A program made the position numbers and the translations under genes. DNA of 64,000 nt, from positions 62,001-126,000 of the forward strand of contig NZ_JAGINU010000004.1 in assembly GCF_017876315.1 (NCBI RefSeq). Direction: 5' to 3'. Positions within the stretch are counted from its first letter, which is position 1, and the number at the start of each line of letters is the position of its first letter. The notes under the pieces are model-generated. The model was not told the origin of the DNA. It did not search any database and saw only the letters and a program-made list of their open reading frames with translations. The DNA comes from Pseudonocardia parietis (GTDB lineage Bacteria; Actinomycetota; Actinomycetes; Mycobacteriales; Pseudonocardiaceae). Positions 1-8,427 of the stretch are shown here, one piece after another.

Positions 1-2
1 AC

Positions 3-440
3 CGCTCGCTGCTCGTGGCCCACCTGTCGCGGCGGGCCCGCACCGACGGCCACACCTACCTGGTCACGATCAGCAGCGACCACGTCCGCGCCACCACCCG
101 AGACTTCCACGACCTCATGCCCACCGGCCGCGGCTGGGTCGGGGTCCCGGCCCGCTACCGCACCACCCGCCTGCACGGCGCGGTGACCGTGCTGGTGCGA
201 GCCGTGGACGCCCAGCACGCCATCGCCGTGTGCCACGAGCAGATCCACCGCCCGCGCTGGTGGTCACAGCGCGGGTTCACCCACACCTCCCCGGACGCCG
301 ACACCGGGTCGCCCGAGTCCGTGCGGGTCCTGCCCTACAGCCACCGGGTCGAACGCGTCGAGCACGTCTACGCCCCGGCCGCGACGACCACACCGGTGCT
401 GCACAGCCACACCCTGCGCCACCCGCAGGCACCGCACTGA
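3..440 (+). CDS. Hypothetical protein, 5' end possibly outside the window
   Basis: The frame is open from the left edge of the window. The first in-window start codon is GTG at 15, giving 141 residues to the stop at 438-440. The product is basic and histidine-rich with no membrane segment or catalytic motif I recognise. Third-position GC is high and the reading is uninterrupted, which supports a real gene. It lies on the + strand 89 bp upstream of another unknown gene in the same direction. The true N-terminus may lie before position 1. Function unknown. Confidence 0.5.
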   Translation, partial: RSLLVAHLSRRARTDGHTYLVTISSDHVRATTRDFHDLMPTGRGWVGVPARYRTTRLHGAVTVLVRAVDAQHAIAVCHEQIHRPRWWSQRGFTHTSPDADTGSPESVRVLPYSHRVERVEHVYAPAATTTPVLHSHTLRHPQAPH

Positions 441-529
441 CCACCGGCCCGACCACGGCCCAGGCGGGCACGAGCCCTCCCGACCGCACTACCCCGTCAT
501 CGCTTCTGTCGAAAGGACGGCTCCGAACC

Positions 530-1105
530 ATGGGTGTCACCTTCTGTCCCGGCGCTCCGGCCGACGGCCCGCAGGAGTGGGGCGCCAGCATCGTGTGCCC
601 GGCGCATCCGCCGCAGGACCAGCGCTACTTCGCCGACTACGACGCCGCCGTCGCCGGACTGGCCGACCACCTGCGGTTCTGTACCGATCCCTACTGCGGC
701 GACCCCGTGGCATACGGCGCGTTCGTGGTCGTGCACTACAGCACCGACCAGGAGCCGAGTCTGGAGGTCAGCAGCGTCAACGCGCGGCTGCTGTTGCGCG
801 CGCTCGGGCTTGCCGCCGAGCTCGGCGCCGACGACGTGCGCGAGCCGGCGCCCGGCGGAGCCCCGCCGCCACTGCCCGAGGAACCGAACCCGCTGATCGG
901 GTCGCTGACCGCCGAGCAGATGCTCGGCCGCGTCGAGCTGGCCCTCGCCCTGGCCCCGCCCGACCCCGGACTCCCGGCCCGAGACCTCAACGCCACGAAC
1001 TACGACTTCGGCCGCGTCGAGGGCTACCTGCAGGACCGCCTCGCCCACCTGCGCGAGATCGCGCTCTACGCCCGCGAGCACCAGCGCGACGTCGTCTGGC
1101 ACTGA
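530..1105 (+). CDS. Hypothetical plasmid protein, 191 aa
   Basis: ATG at 530 is preceded by a GAAAGGA ribosome binding site at about 511-517. The N-terminal half has several cysteines (CPAH at about residues 23-26, a C-x5-C pair near 51-57), which could bind metal. The C-terminal half, from about residue 125, is helical with a YLQDRLAHLREIAL segment. No signal peptide or membrane segment is visible. This type of small Cys-containing protein is common on actinomycete mobile elements, but I do not recognise a named family. It is followed by a 500-bp gene-free stretch that carries leader element copy 1. Confidence 0.65.
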   Translation: MGVTFCPGAPADGPQEWGASIVCPAHPPQDQRYFADYDAAVAGLADHLRFCTDPYCGDPVAYGAFVVVHYSTDQEPSLEVSSVNARLLLRALGLAAELGADDVREPAPGGAPPPLPEEPNPLIGSLTAEQMLGRVELALALAPPDPGLPARDLNATNYDFGRVEGYLQDRLAHLREIALYAREHQRDVVWH

Positions 1106-1396
1106 CCCACACCCACACCGACGGCGCGCCACCACACCGGTGGCGCCCCGCCATCGTCGTGAAAGGCATGCACGAGATCGGGATCGCCGAGCTGCGCCGG
1201 TGACCGGGTACCGATCGTCGCCGACGACCGACCGCAGTCGCAGCGCGAGTGGGACACCCGTCGGGCTGACCACAAACCCGTACCAGCGTGGACGGGTACG
1301 ACCGGCGTTCGAGAAGCCGGGCTCGGTCAGCGGGTCGCGGCGGCAGGGTCTGCGCCTGGGCGGGCTGCCTGGGGTGTCGGGGCTCGGTGTGTAGAC

Positions 1397-1555
1397 GCCC
1401 GAAGGTCAGCACGCCGCGGTGGGGTTCGCGGCGATGAACCGGCGCCGACACCGAGCGGGTGGGACGGGCCTCGCACGGGGGCTCGGACCGCTGGCGCGGT
1501 TCCCACCCGCTCGGGCGAGCCCGAACCCCCGCCGCCCCTACCGGCCCCCACCACG
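1397..1555 (+). promoter_or_regulatory. Repeated leader element, copy 1 (upstream of ssb-1)
   Basis: First of six copies of a conserved element in front of + strand genes. It opens with a block starting GCCCGAAGGTCAGCAC and ending GCCGAC. A perfect 14-bp stem follows (5' arm 1451-1464 CCGAGCGGGTGGGA, 3' arm 1501-1514 TCCCACCCGCTCGG) enclosing 36 nt. After it come GGCGAGC and a C-rich block with a possible second small hairpin. The downstream start codon is at 1612. The rest of the 1106-1611 gap shows no gene. Function is inferred: cis-acting RNA, or a hairpin promoter active on single-stranded DNA. Confidence 0.7.
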
Positions 1556-1611
1556 CCCTGCTGAGGCCGGGCCGCGTCACCCACCAGCTCGACACCCTCA
1601 GGAGACCCCCC

Positions 1612-2019
1612 ATGAACGAGATCACCCTGGTCGGCAACATCGGCAAGAAGCCCGAGCTGGTCCACAGCGAGCGCACCGGAGATGCCGTGCTGCGGTTCTC
1701 CATCGCGCAGAACGAGCGCTACCTCGACCGCCAGAGCGGACAGTGGCGCGATGCCAAGCCGGTCTGGACCGACGTGGTCGCGTTCCGCGACCTGGCCGAG
1801 AACGCAGCCCAGTCCCTGCACACCGGGGACGCGGTGATCGTGATCGGCAAGCTCGCCGACAACTCCTACACCCCCGCCGGGGAGGACCGCGAGGTCCGGC
1901 GCACCGAGCTGCGGGCCCAGGCCATCGGCCCCGACCTGCGCCGCGCGAGCACCACCCTCACCCGCCGGCCCGGGCGCGAGCGCACCGAGTCGACGACCGC
2001 TCCCCAGCCGACCGCCTAA
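1612..2019 (+). CDS. ssb: Single-stranded DNA-binding protein (plasmid type, copy 1)
   Basis: A 135-residue OB-fold protein. It starts MNEITLVGNIGKKPEL, followed by the LRFSIAQNERY strand and the W(T)DVVAFRDLAENA segment typical of the SSB family. AGGAG at 1600-1604 sits well placed for ATG 1612. It is shorter than chromosomal SSB (about 160-180 residues) and lacks the acidic DDDIPF-like C-terminal tip that recruits repair proteins, as is common for element-encoded SSBs. It should coat transferred or replicating single strands. The gene sits between leader element copy 1 and a whiB gene, an arrangement repeated at 6.5-7.5 kb. Confidence 0.9.
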   Translation: MNEITLVGNIGKKPELVHSERTGDAVLRFSIAQNERYLDRQSGQWRDAKPVWTDVVAFRDLAENAAQSLHTGDAVIVIGKLADNSYTPAGEDREVRRTELRAQAIGPDLRRASTTLTRRPGRERTESTTAPQPTA

Positions 2020-2145
2020 CCCCCGCAGGCGGCCACCGGGCGGGGCGCCCCTGCCCAGCAGCGGCGGCGCCCCGCCCGGACTCCACCCTCCCCCGGCCCG
2101 ACGAGGCCACTCCCGTCCAATCCCGACTGTGTGAGGTGAGCAGTG

Positions 2146-2511
2146 ATGGACTTCCTGGACAACGACCTGGCATGCAGCCGTGCGGACCCGGAGCTGTTCT
2201 TCCCCGACGGCCCTGCGGTCCGCCAGATCCAGAAGGCCAAAGCCGTGTGCCGGCGCTGCCCGGTCACCGCTGCCTGCCTGGCCTGGGCCAACGGTCACGA
2301 CTACGGGATCTGGGGTGGGATGACCGCAGGCGAGCGCCACCGCGCCAAGCCCCGCACACCGCGCCGACCTGCTGCGGGACGCAGCCGCACACAGGCGCGG
2401 CGGGCCGCCGCGGTGGCCCGCGTCCGCCAGGGCGCCCAGCGGGTCGCCGTCGCCGAGCAATACGGCATCAGTCTGCGCACCCTCGAACGCTGGCTCGCCG
2501 CCGCGGCGTAG
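2146..2511 (+). CDS. whiB: WhiB-family Fe-S transcriptional regulator, copy 1
   Basis: A 121-residue protein with the WhiB signature: Cys10, Cys35, Cys38 and Cys44 (C-x24-C-x2-C-x5-C) to hold a [4Fe-4S] cluster, and the GIWGG turn at residues 54-58. A basic C-terminal tail (about 75-121) ends in a helix-turn-helix-like AVAEQYGISLRTLERWL, longer than in many WhiB proteins. GAGGTGAG at 2133-2140 is the ribosome binding site. The start could also be the GTG at 2143. WhiB proteins act by binding the main sigma factor. It is paired with ssb as in the second module, so it may control element genes. Confidence 0.9.
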   Translation: MDFLDNDLACSRADPELFFPDGPAVRQIQKAKAVCRRCPVTAACLAWANGHDYGIWGGMTAGERHRAKPRTPRRPAAGRSRTQARRAAAVARVRQGAQRVAVAEQYGISLRTLERWLAAAA

Positions 2512-2833
2512 CGGCAGGTGCCAACGCCACACGGCCAGCCCCGCCCCGAGATCGACTCCCTGCGCTCGCGCACCTGCGGCAAAATCTCGCGGCAAGCATG
2601 CTGCCGTTCGAGTGCCCTCGACGTAGGTGCGCAGTGCAGCCGGAAGTCAAGAGCAGTGATCACAGGCGGGTCACTACTCTCCGGGGCGTCGACGTCTGGC
2701 GACGTTCGGCGATTTCCGTAGTGAGTCAGTACGGCTTCGGGCGTGGCCCTACTCGGCTTCATGCTCTGGGCACAACAGTGGTGAAGTGGAACAGCTCGGC
2801 GACGTGAGCAGCGGCCGGGCCCACTGGGGAGCA
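2512..2833. other. Gene-free stretch
   Basis: About 320 bp between whiB-1 and the next gene. GC content dips locally around 2590-2780 compared with the neighbours. I see no convincing coding frame, repeat or terminator hairpin. It may hold the promoter of the downstream gene. Confidence 0.4.
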
Positions 2834-3472
2834 ATGGTGCACGACGTCCGTTACCGCGACCGCGTCGACGCCCTCGACGCGACCTGGGCCGCCTGGGCCC
2901 GCATCGCCGCAACCCTGACCGGCAACGACTGGGCGAGCCCGTCGCGTTGCGCGGGCTGGGACGTCGCCGCGCTCTACGCACACGTCGGCCTGTTCCCGCA
3001 CGCGGTACGCAACGCCCCGCCGCCGCCGCCCGATCCCGGCGTCGCGCTGACGGCGGCCGAGATCCTGCGCGGCTTCAACGCTGCCACCGGCGTCGCGCAC
3101 GAGATGGCGGCCGAGGTCGCCGACGGCGCGGTCCGCGCGGCCGCCGCAACGGGGCCAGACGGGCTGCGCCGCATCTTCACCCACGACGCCCCGCACGCCG
3201 TCGCCATCCTCAACAAGCACGCCGGCGCGGACGTCGTTGCGTGGCCGGCCGCCGACGGGGTCACGACGTGGGGCGAAGCGGTGCGGATCGTGCTGCTGGA
3301 GTCGACGGTGCACCTGCTCGACGTCCTCGACGCCCTGGGCCACGCACCCGACGTGGCACCGACCGCCCTGCGCGAGACCGCGCACTTGCTGGCCGAGATC
3401 GCCGACCCGGTCGCACTGATCGAGACCGCGACGGGACGCACGCCAACACCGGTATTCCCGCTGCTGCGCTGA
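2834..3472 (+). CDS. Maleylpyruvate isomerase-like, mycothiol-dependent (MDMPI/DinB fold) protein
   Basis: A 212-residue protein. The SRCAGWDVAALYAHV segment near residues 36-50 matches the N-terminal motif of the actinobacterial TIGR03083/TIGR03086 (MDMPI_N, PF11716) families, metal-binding four-helix proteins that often use mycothiol. ATG 2834 has GGGGAG immediately upstream; a longer frame opens at 2786. The DinB-type metal ligands would be His48 of that motif and later histidines. Substrate unknown. It sits alone between whiB-1 and an acetyltransferase remnant. Family placement is fairly secure, the reaction is not. Confidence 0.7.
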   Translation: MVHDVRYRDRVDALDATWAAWARIAATLTGNDWASPSRCAGWDVAALYAHVGLFPHAVRNAPPPPPDPGVALTAAEILRGFNAATGVAHEMAAEVADGAVRAAAATGPDGLRRIFTHDAPHAVAILNKHAGADVVAWPAADGVTTWGEAVRIVLLESTVHLLDVLDALGHAPDVAPTALRETAHLLAEIADPVALIETATGRTPTPVFPLLR

Positions 3473-3532
3473 CCGGGGTCGTGGCTGAATCCCCCGGCAC
3501 GCGACAGCAGCGGGCTCGGCGAGCACCCGACG

Positions 3533-3805
3533 AGCAGCTTCATCATCCTGCTTGGCGCCGACGGGCGCGGCCCCGGGCCCGAGGTGACACAGCTGACCCT
3601 CGACGACGCCTGCAGCATCTGCCAGCTCCGCTCGGTCTGATTCACGGTCCTCGCCCCGAACACCGGGACGATCAACGTCTACGACAAGGCCGGATTCCGT
3701 TATGCCGGGTGGCTGCGCGGCGCCGGCTACTGGAACGGCACCGACGCTGAAGAACTGATCATGGACGTGGTCGCCGACGACCACCTGAACCCCACCGGAT
3801 CCTGA
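3533..3805 (+). pseudogene. Remnant of a GNAT acetyltransferase (lasso-type)
   Basis: Translating from 3533 gives the C-terminal half of a GNAT enzyme: SSFIILLGADGRG, then LAPNTGTINVYDKAGFRYAGWLRGAGYWNGT, ending at TGA 3803-3805. It is clearly homologous to the intact acetyltransferase at 13457-14131 (for example YDKAGFRHAGRLRRAGYWNGT there). The N-terminal half is missing, and an in-frame TGA at 3638-3640 stands where the intact copy has the Trp of RSVWLKVLAPN. It is therefore non-functional. It suggests that a second lasso-type cluster, or a duplication of the present one, once lay here. Confidence 0.85.
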
Positions 3806-4170
3806 CCCGGTGCGGGCGCTGCTCTCGATCAGCTCCATCGCCACGAGCGCAACAGAACAACCGACACCGACGATCCAAGCCATCCGACCGCGCGGCGGCC
3901 GCCTCAGTACGCCCTGCCCGGTCGAGGAGAACCCCGCCAACGGTGTGGCTGCGCCGCGAAGTGCCCGACAACGACAGTGTCGAGCCGAGGATGCGGATGT
4001 GCTCCTCCCGCGCCCCCAGGGCGCATCCCCGGCGTCGCTAGGCCCGGCGCGCAGCTCCACGACCAAAAGACCAGCACCGATGTCACCTCGACCAGCACTG
4101 ATGTATCCCAAACCCGCACCGGTCGATGCGATGCTGGACCCCGGCGGGTGATCCGGGAGGGAGACAACCC
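3806..4170. other. Gene-free stretch before prim-pol
   Basis: 365 bp. Short imperfect direct repeats occur around 4070-4110 (ACCAGCACCGATGTCACC, then ACCAGCACTGATGTATCC), close upstream of the primase-polymerase gene. They could be iteron-like, but only two copies are clear. No coding frame is convincing. Confidence 0.3.
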
Positions 4171-5181
4171 ATGCCACGCACGCGACGCCGCAGCCGACGA
4201 CAGGACCCGGAGGTGGTGCGGCTGCGCGGGGCCGCGCTCGACGCGGCCGCCGCCGGACTCTTCGTATTCCCGGTCAAACCCGGCGAAAAGCTCCCCGCCG
4301 TGCCCCGCCACGCCGCGCGGCACTGCCGCCAACGCGGGATCTGCGCCGACGGCCACCAAGGCTGGGAACAGCGCGCCACCCGCGACCGCGCCCAGATCTA
4401 TGCCTGGTGGTCCGGACAACCCCGATTCAACGTCGGGATCGCGTGCGGCCCGTCCGGGATCGTGGTCATCGACCTCGACACCAGCACCGACCCACTGCCC
4501 GACTGGGGCGGGGCCACCACCGGCCGCGAGGTCCTCGACCAGCTCGCCGCCCGCCACAGCGGCGAGCTCACCGACACGTACTCGACGCGGACCCCGACGC
4601 ACGGCGAGCACCTCTACTACCGGATGCCGGCCGGACTCGAACTGCACAACACCACTCAGGGCTTGAGTGGCAGCCTCGGCCCACTGATCGACACCCGGGC
4701 ATGGGGCGGGATGGCCGTCGGTGCCGGCAGCGTCCGTCCCGAAGGGGCCTACATCGTGGCCGAGCACGGCCAAATCACCGAGCTGCCCGACTGGCTGGCC
4801 ACGCTGCTCACTCCCGCGCCGCCGCCGCAGCGGCCCGCGGCGGTAGCGCTACCGACCCGGCGGGCCAACGCCTACGTCGCGGCGATCCTGCGTGACGAGG
4901 TCGGCCAGGTCGCCGCGGCGCAGGCCGGGAGCCGCCAGTCCACTCTCTACTTCACCGCCTACCGGCTCGGCCGGCTCGTCGGTGGCGGAGAGCTGGAGGC
5001 CGACCACGTCGCGGCGCTGCTGCGCGAGGCGGCCGCCGGGCACATCCGCGACGACGCGTTTGGCCCCGACCAGGCCAACGACGCCATCGCCCGTGGCCTG
5101 CACAAGGGCGCCGAGGACCCGCGCTACATCGACGAACACACCAGCACCCGCGACGACGACACGGCAGACGCGGGGCCGTGA
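4171..5181 (+). CDS. Bifunctional DNA primase/polymerase (prim-pol)
   Basis: A 336-residue protein with an N-terminal AEP-type prim-pol domain (PF09250): GLFVFPVKPGEK, WWSGQPRFNVGIACGPSG, the catalytic VVIDLD with Asp101 and Asp103, and later the HLYYRMP strand. The last 100 residues are helical and end near residue 336. ATG 4171 has GGGAGGGA at 4156-4163. Enzymes of this type prime and extend DNA and act as replication proteins on actinomycete plasmids and AICE-type elements. There is no helicase domain or helicase partner next to it. It could be the replication initiator of this element. Confidence 0.85.
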   Translation: MPRTRRRSRRQDPEVVRLRGAALDAAAAGLFVFPVKPGEKLPAVPRHAARHCRQRGICADGHQGWEQRATRDRAQIYAWWSGQPRFNVGIACGPSGIVVIDLDTSTDPLPDWGGATTGREVLDQLAARHSGELTDTYSTRTPTHGEHLYYRMPAGLELHNTTQGLSGSLGPLIDTRAWGGMAVGAGSVRPEGAYIVAEHGQITELPDWLATLLTPAPPPQRPAAVALPTRRANAYVAAILRDEVGQVAAAQAGSRQSTLYFTAYRLGRLVGGGELEADHVAALLREAAAGHIRDDAFGPDQANDAIARGLHKGAEDPRYIDEHTSTRDDDTADAGP

Positions 5182-5218
5182 CCGGCCGCTGGCACAGAGT
5201 GCGGATGCACCGGCCCAG

Positions 5219-5640
5219 TGGTGTGCGCGCAACCCCGACGCCAGCCCGGCCTACGCCGAGGAGCTGTTCGGCGTACTGGCCGACGGGATCGCGCTGTCGG
5301 TGGCCGGCGGGATCCCGGCCGCGCTGATCGGGACCGGCGCATGGCAGCCCGCCCCGGTCGTCGGCGGGATCCTCGTGACCGTCCACGTACTCACCGGGCT
5401 CGCCGGCGGACTGGCCTACGCGGCCGCGTTCGGCCTGCTCGGGCACGCCTGGCAGGACAGGCAGAGTCCGGTCGTGTGGGCGCTCGCCGCACTCGGCAAG
5501 CGGTCGCTGACCTTCTACGTGTTCCAGGAGACGGTGCTGTTCGTCCTGCTCGCACCGGCCGTGCTCGGCCTCGGCGCGGCGACGAGCAGTGCGGGCGGCG
5601 CCGCCGTCGCCGTCGGGGTGTGGCTGGTCGGGCTGTGGCG
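5219..5640 (+). pseudogene. Fragment of a DUF418-type membrane protein
   Basis: An open frame translates to three or four strongly hydrophobic segments and then ALGKRSLTFYVFQETVLF, matching the DUF418 family's ALGR-S(L/M)TxY(L/V)xQS motif. It has no start codon with a ribosome binding site and begins abruptly after the prim-pol stop. It ends at about 5640, where the reading switches frame into a different protein. It is a fragment of a roughly 400-residue membrane protein, left by recombination. Confidence 0.7.
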
Positions 5641-5987
5641 ACCTCGCCCTCCGGGCCGGGGAGCCGGTCGGCTGCTTCACCGACCCGTGGGACGCCGGGC
5701 AGGCCGGGCTGGCCTACCTGACCCGCGGCGAGCTGCGCGCCGCGTGCGGGGGCATCTACCCCGGCGACGAGCAGGCCGAGGCCCTGCTGGGCGCCGAGGT
5801 CGCGACCTACGACCAGTGGGCCCGCGGCGAGGTCGTCGGCTACATCGCCGAACAGTGGACACCGTGCCCCGCCGGGGCGGCGTGCGCACACCCCTGCGGC
5901 GGCAGCTGGGAGGAGATCGCGTCCTGCTGGGGCATCTCCGGCATCGGCGACGCCATCGCTCAAGGCAGCGCCGCGATCGCGGCCTGA
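5641..5987 (+). pseudogene. 3' part of a conserved plasmid-type hypothetical gene, fused to the DUF418 fragment
   Basis: The frame from about 5641 reads DLALRAGEPVGCFTDPWDAGQAG and then a cysteine-rich, acidic region to the stop at 5985-5987. It resembles small hypothetical proteins of actinomycete plasmids. The beginning is missing: the frame can be extended upstream only through the antisense-like reading of the DUF418 fragment. I read it as a truncated gene created by the same junction at about 5640. A start at 5589 would give 132 residues, so a shortened protein cannot be excluded. Confidence 0.5.
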
Positions 5988-6026
5988 CCCCGCCGTTCGT
6001 GACTTACAGCGTTGGAGGCACCAGCA

Positions 6027-6365
6027 GTGCAGATCCACTGGGTCACCGCCCGATACGGCGGTGCGTCCCTGATGACAGCGAGCGAGGCCGGCGACCGGCT
6101 GGGGCTGGAGGTCCCGCCGGAGGGCACGCACGTGCTGTTCGTGGGCACCGACGACGACGGCGTCGCCGTCACCGGTGACCTGGACTTCCTGCAGCGATTC
6201 ACCACCGAGATCGGCGACCCATCCGCGCCGCGCAGGACGACCCCGGCTCGGTCCAGCGGATGTGACAAGTGGTGTCTGCGCCAGAGGACGCCTCCTGAAG
6301 CGTGTCGGAGCTCGGTGTGGAGACGCCCGAAGATCAGCACACCGCGGTGGGGTTCGCGGCGATGA
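6027..6365 (+). CDS. Small hypothetical protein
   Basis: GTG 6027 has TTGGAGG at 6012-6018. The first 70 residues look like a folded domain with a TASEAGDRLGLEVPPEGTH segment and alternating hydrophobic residues. The last 40 residues, basic and Cys/Arg-rich, are read through the start of leader element copy 2 (from 6325). The original gene may have been cut there when the element arrived. Function unknown. Confidence 0.5.
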   Translation: MQIHWVTARYGGASLMTASEAGDRLGLEVPPEGTHVLFVGTDDDGVAVTGDLDFLQRFTTEIGDPSAPRRTTPARSSGCDKWCLRQRTPPEACRSSVWRRPKISTPRWGSRR

Positions 6366-6483
6366 ACCGGGGCCGACGCCGAGCGGGTGGGACAAGCCTC
6401 GCCGATGGCTCGGACCGCTGACGCGGTTCCCACACCGCTCGGGCCAGCGCCGAACCCCCGCCGCCCCTTCGGGCCCCACCACG
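6325..6483 (+). promoter_or_regulatory. Repeated leader element, copy 2 (upstream of ssb-2)
   Basis: Closest relative of copy 1. The 5' block starts GCCCGAAGATCAGCAC. The stem is CCGAGCGGGTGGGA (6379-6392) with TCCCACACCGCTCGG (6428-6442), which has one extra A bulged in the 3' arm. The loop is 35 nt. GGCCAGC follows, then the C-rich block with a CCCCTTCGGGG-like mini-hairpin. Identity with copy 1 continues to within a few bases of the ssb start codons, so the whole leader-ssb-whiB module was duplicated. Confidence 0.7.
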
Positions 6484-6541
6484 GCGCGCTGAGGCAGGGC
6501 CGCGTCACCAACCAGCCCGACACCCTCAGGAGGCACCCACC

Positions 6542-6946
6542 ATGGACCAGATCTACGCCGGCAACATCGGCAAGCAGCCCACCTTCGAGTTCAACGAGCA
6601 CACCGGCCGGGCGAGGCTCCAGTTCTCTCTGGCGATCAACAAGCGCTACCAGGACCGCGACAGCGGTGAGTGGCGCGACGGCAAGACCCTCTGGCTGGGC
6701 GTGGTCGCGTTCGGGCGCGTCGCCGAGAACGCCAGCAACCTCAGCTCCGGTGATCCGGTGATCGTGATCGGCGAGCTGTGCGACAACTCGTTCACCGTGA
6801 CCGACGACGACGGTCAGACGCGCGAGGTCCCGCGCACCGAGGTGAATGCCCGGATCGTCACAGGCGACACCCGCAAGGCCCAGATCACCATCACGCGCCC
6901 GACCCGGCGCGAGCGCGGCGAGTCGACCACCGCGCCGGCCGCCTAA
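6542..6946 (+). CDS. ssb: Single-stranded DNA-binding protein (plasmid type, copy 2)
   Basis: A 134-residue OB-fold protein starting MDQIYAGNIGKQPTFEF, with LQFSLAINKRYQD, WLGVVAFGRVAENA and VIVIGELCDNSF matching the copy at 1612 strand by strand. AGGAGG at 6529-6534 precedes ATG 6542. Like copy 1 it lacks the acidic C-terminal tip. It is too divergent from copy 1 to be a recent duplication at protein level, although the leaders remain very similar. It is followed 125 bp later by whiB-2. Confidence 0.9.
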   Translation: MDQIYAGNIGKQPTFEFNEHTGRARLQFSLAINKRYQDRDSGEWRDGKTLWLGVVAFGRVAENASNLSSGDPVIVIGELCDNSFTVTDDDGQTREVPRTEVNARIVTGDTRKAQITITRPTRRERGESTTAPAA

Positions 6947-7071
6947 CCCCGGGCGGCTACCGGGCGGGGCGCCTGAGCCCCAGTGGCGGCGCCCCGCCCG
7001 GTCTCCACCCGACATTCCCCGACCCGGCCAGGCCGGGCCCCGTTCGAGCTGACTCTGTGAGGTGAGCAGTA

Positions 7072-7452
7072 ATGGACTTCCTGCACAACAACTTGCCCTG
7101 CCGGGCCGAGGACCCGGAGCTGTTCCACCCCGTCGGGACCAGCGGACCTGCGGCCCGCCAGATCGAGCAGGCCAAGGCCGTATGCCGCCGCTGCCCGGTC
7201 ACCGCGGCCTGCCTCGACTGGGCGCTGCGGCACGGAGAGTTCGGGGTGTGGGGCGGCACGACCGACGGCGAGCGCCGCCGCCGCGCCACGTCCCGCCCCC
7301 CGCGCCGGCCTGCTGCGGGTCACAGCCCGCAGCAGGCGCGGCGGGCCGCGGCGGTGGCGTGTGTTCGCCAGGGCACCCGGCGCGTCGCCGTCGCCGAGCA
7401 GTACGGCATCAGCGCGCGCACCCTCGACCGCTGGCTCGCCGCCAGCGCCTGA
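7072..7452 (+). CDS. whiB: WhiB-family Fe-S transcriptional regulator, copy 2
   Basis: A 126-residue paralogue of the protein at 2146. Cluster ligands are Cys10, Cys38, Cys41 and Cys47, followed by the GVWGG turn and the same Ala/Arg-rich tail ending in AVAEQYGISARTLDRWL. The loop between Cys10 and the CxxC pair is three residues longer than in copy 1. TGAGGTGAGCAG upstream is identical to copy 1. The tail looks like a resolvase-type helix-turn-helix, so direct DNA binding is plausible besides sigma-factor contact. Confidence 0.9.
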   Translation: MDFLHNNLPCRAEDPELFHPVGTSGPAARQIEQAKAVCRRCPVTAACLDWALRHGEFGVWGGTTDGERRRRATSRPPRRPAAGHSPQQARRAAAVACVRQGTRRVAVAEQYGISARTLDRWLAASA

Positions 7453-7581
7453 CCGCGGGTAGCGACGGCGGCCGCGCCGCGCCGACCCGAGACCACTCCT
7501 GCGCCCGCGCGCAGGCCGCCTGCGCCGAACGCCGCGTCCGCCGGGGCTGACGAGGCAGATCACGACGACCTGGAGGTGCGC

Positions 7582-8172
7582 ATGGCTATCACCGTGTGCG
7601 GGCCCGCCTGCACGATGGAGATCAAGAACAGTGGACGGCGCTGCGGCGATCCGCAGCAGTCCCATGCCGGGGCGGTGCTCGATACCTACGAGCACAACGG
7701 CTACGACGACAGCGACTTCTTCGCCGTCATCTGGGACGGCGAGCGGGTCAGCGCCCGCGAGTACGCCAGCACCCGTGGCTGGACCTACCACAACGGTGCC
7801 TCGGTCGACGCGACTGCGCAGGTCCAGGCCGCGGCCCTGGCCTGGTACCGGCGGCGGCTGGTGCCGCATCTGCTCGAGATCGAGCAGGCCGGGACCACCG
7901 CGCCCCGGGTGGGCCGCCTCGTTCGTTCGCTCACCCGGCGCGGCAAGAACGTCGGGATCACCGGGGAGGTCCGGTGGATCGGCCCGAACCGCTACGCCCG
8001 CGACGGCGGCGAACGCGTCGGCATCGCGATCCCGGGCGAGGACACGCTGCGCTTCCTGCCCGCCCGCAGCGTCGCCGTGCTCGACCCGGAGCCGGTCGAC
8101 GAGCAGGTGCTGCGCGACTACGCGGCGACGGCCCGACCCCAGAGCTGGCGCTGCGCGCTCGACATCGGCTGA
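7582..8172 (+). CDS. Hypothetical protein, 196 aa
   Basis: ATG 7582 follows TGGAGG at 7571-7576. A GTG at 7576 in frame is less likely because it overlaps that site. The sequence alternates acidic and aromatic stretches (DDSDFFAVIWDGERVS) with a basic helix near residues 95-115. The C-terminal 60 residues read as a small beta-barrel-like domain (ITGEVRWIG, ERVGIAIPG, RFLPARSVAVLD). No membrane segment. No family recognised. It stands just upstream of the leader of the lasso-peptide cluster. Confidence 0.65.
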   Translation: MAITVCGPACTMEIKNSGRRCGDPQQSHAGAVLDTYEHNGYDDSDFFAVIWDGERVSAREYASTRGWTYHNGASVDATAQVQAAALAWYRRRLVPHLLEIEQAGTTAPRVGRLVRSLTRRGKNVGITGEVRWIGPNRYARDGGERVGIAIPGEDTLRFLPARSVAVLDPEPVDEQVLRDYAATARPQSWRCALDIG

Positions 8173-8277
8173 CCAACCCGCAGGCGGGTTGAGTCCGGGC
8201 GCAGCGGCAAGAGGGGCTGGAGCCCGGCCCCGACCGGCACCGGTGGGCCGTGGTGACTCTGCAGGCGTCGAACCCGG

Positions 8278-8412
8278 CTTCACCGATGCCGCGCCTGCCA
8301 CACCCGACACCGGGTGACACCACGACTCCCGCTCGCGGGTTCGCCGATCGCAGGACGGGTGGTGTCACACCGGTCGGGCGAGCGCGCGGCCCCGCCGCGC
8401 CGGGCCCGCCGC
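8278..8412 (+). promoter_or_regulatory. Repeated leader element, copy 3 (upstream of lasso precursor)
   Basis: The most diverged copy, recognised by its stem and flanks. The 5' arm around 8304-8322 ends TGACACCAC and the 3' arm begins GTGGTGTCA at 8359, extending to 8377. The lower stem CCGAC/GTCGG pairs too. The enclosed loop is about 36 nt, as in copies 1, 2 and 4. GGGCGAGC and a GC-rich tail follow. Arm bases differ from the other copies but remain complementary. The start codon is 100 bp downstream. Confidence 0.55.
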
Positions 8413-8427
8413 CTGCGGGCGAGCCAC

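Noticed and set aside
5219..5640. Functional DUF418 membrane protein
   Set aside because: No start signal, only about a third of the family length, and the frame changes into another protein at 5640.
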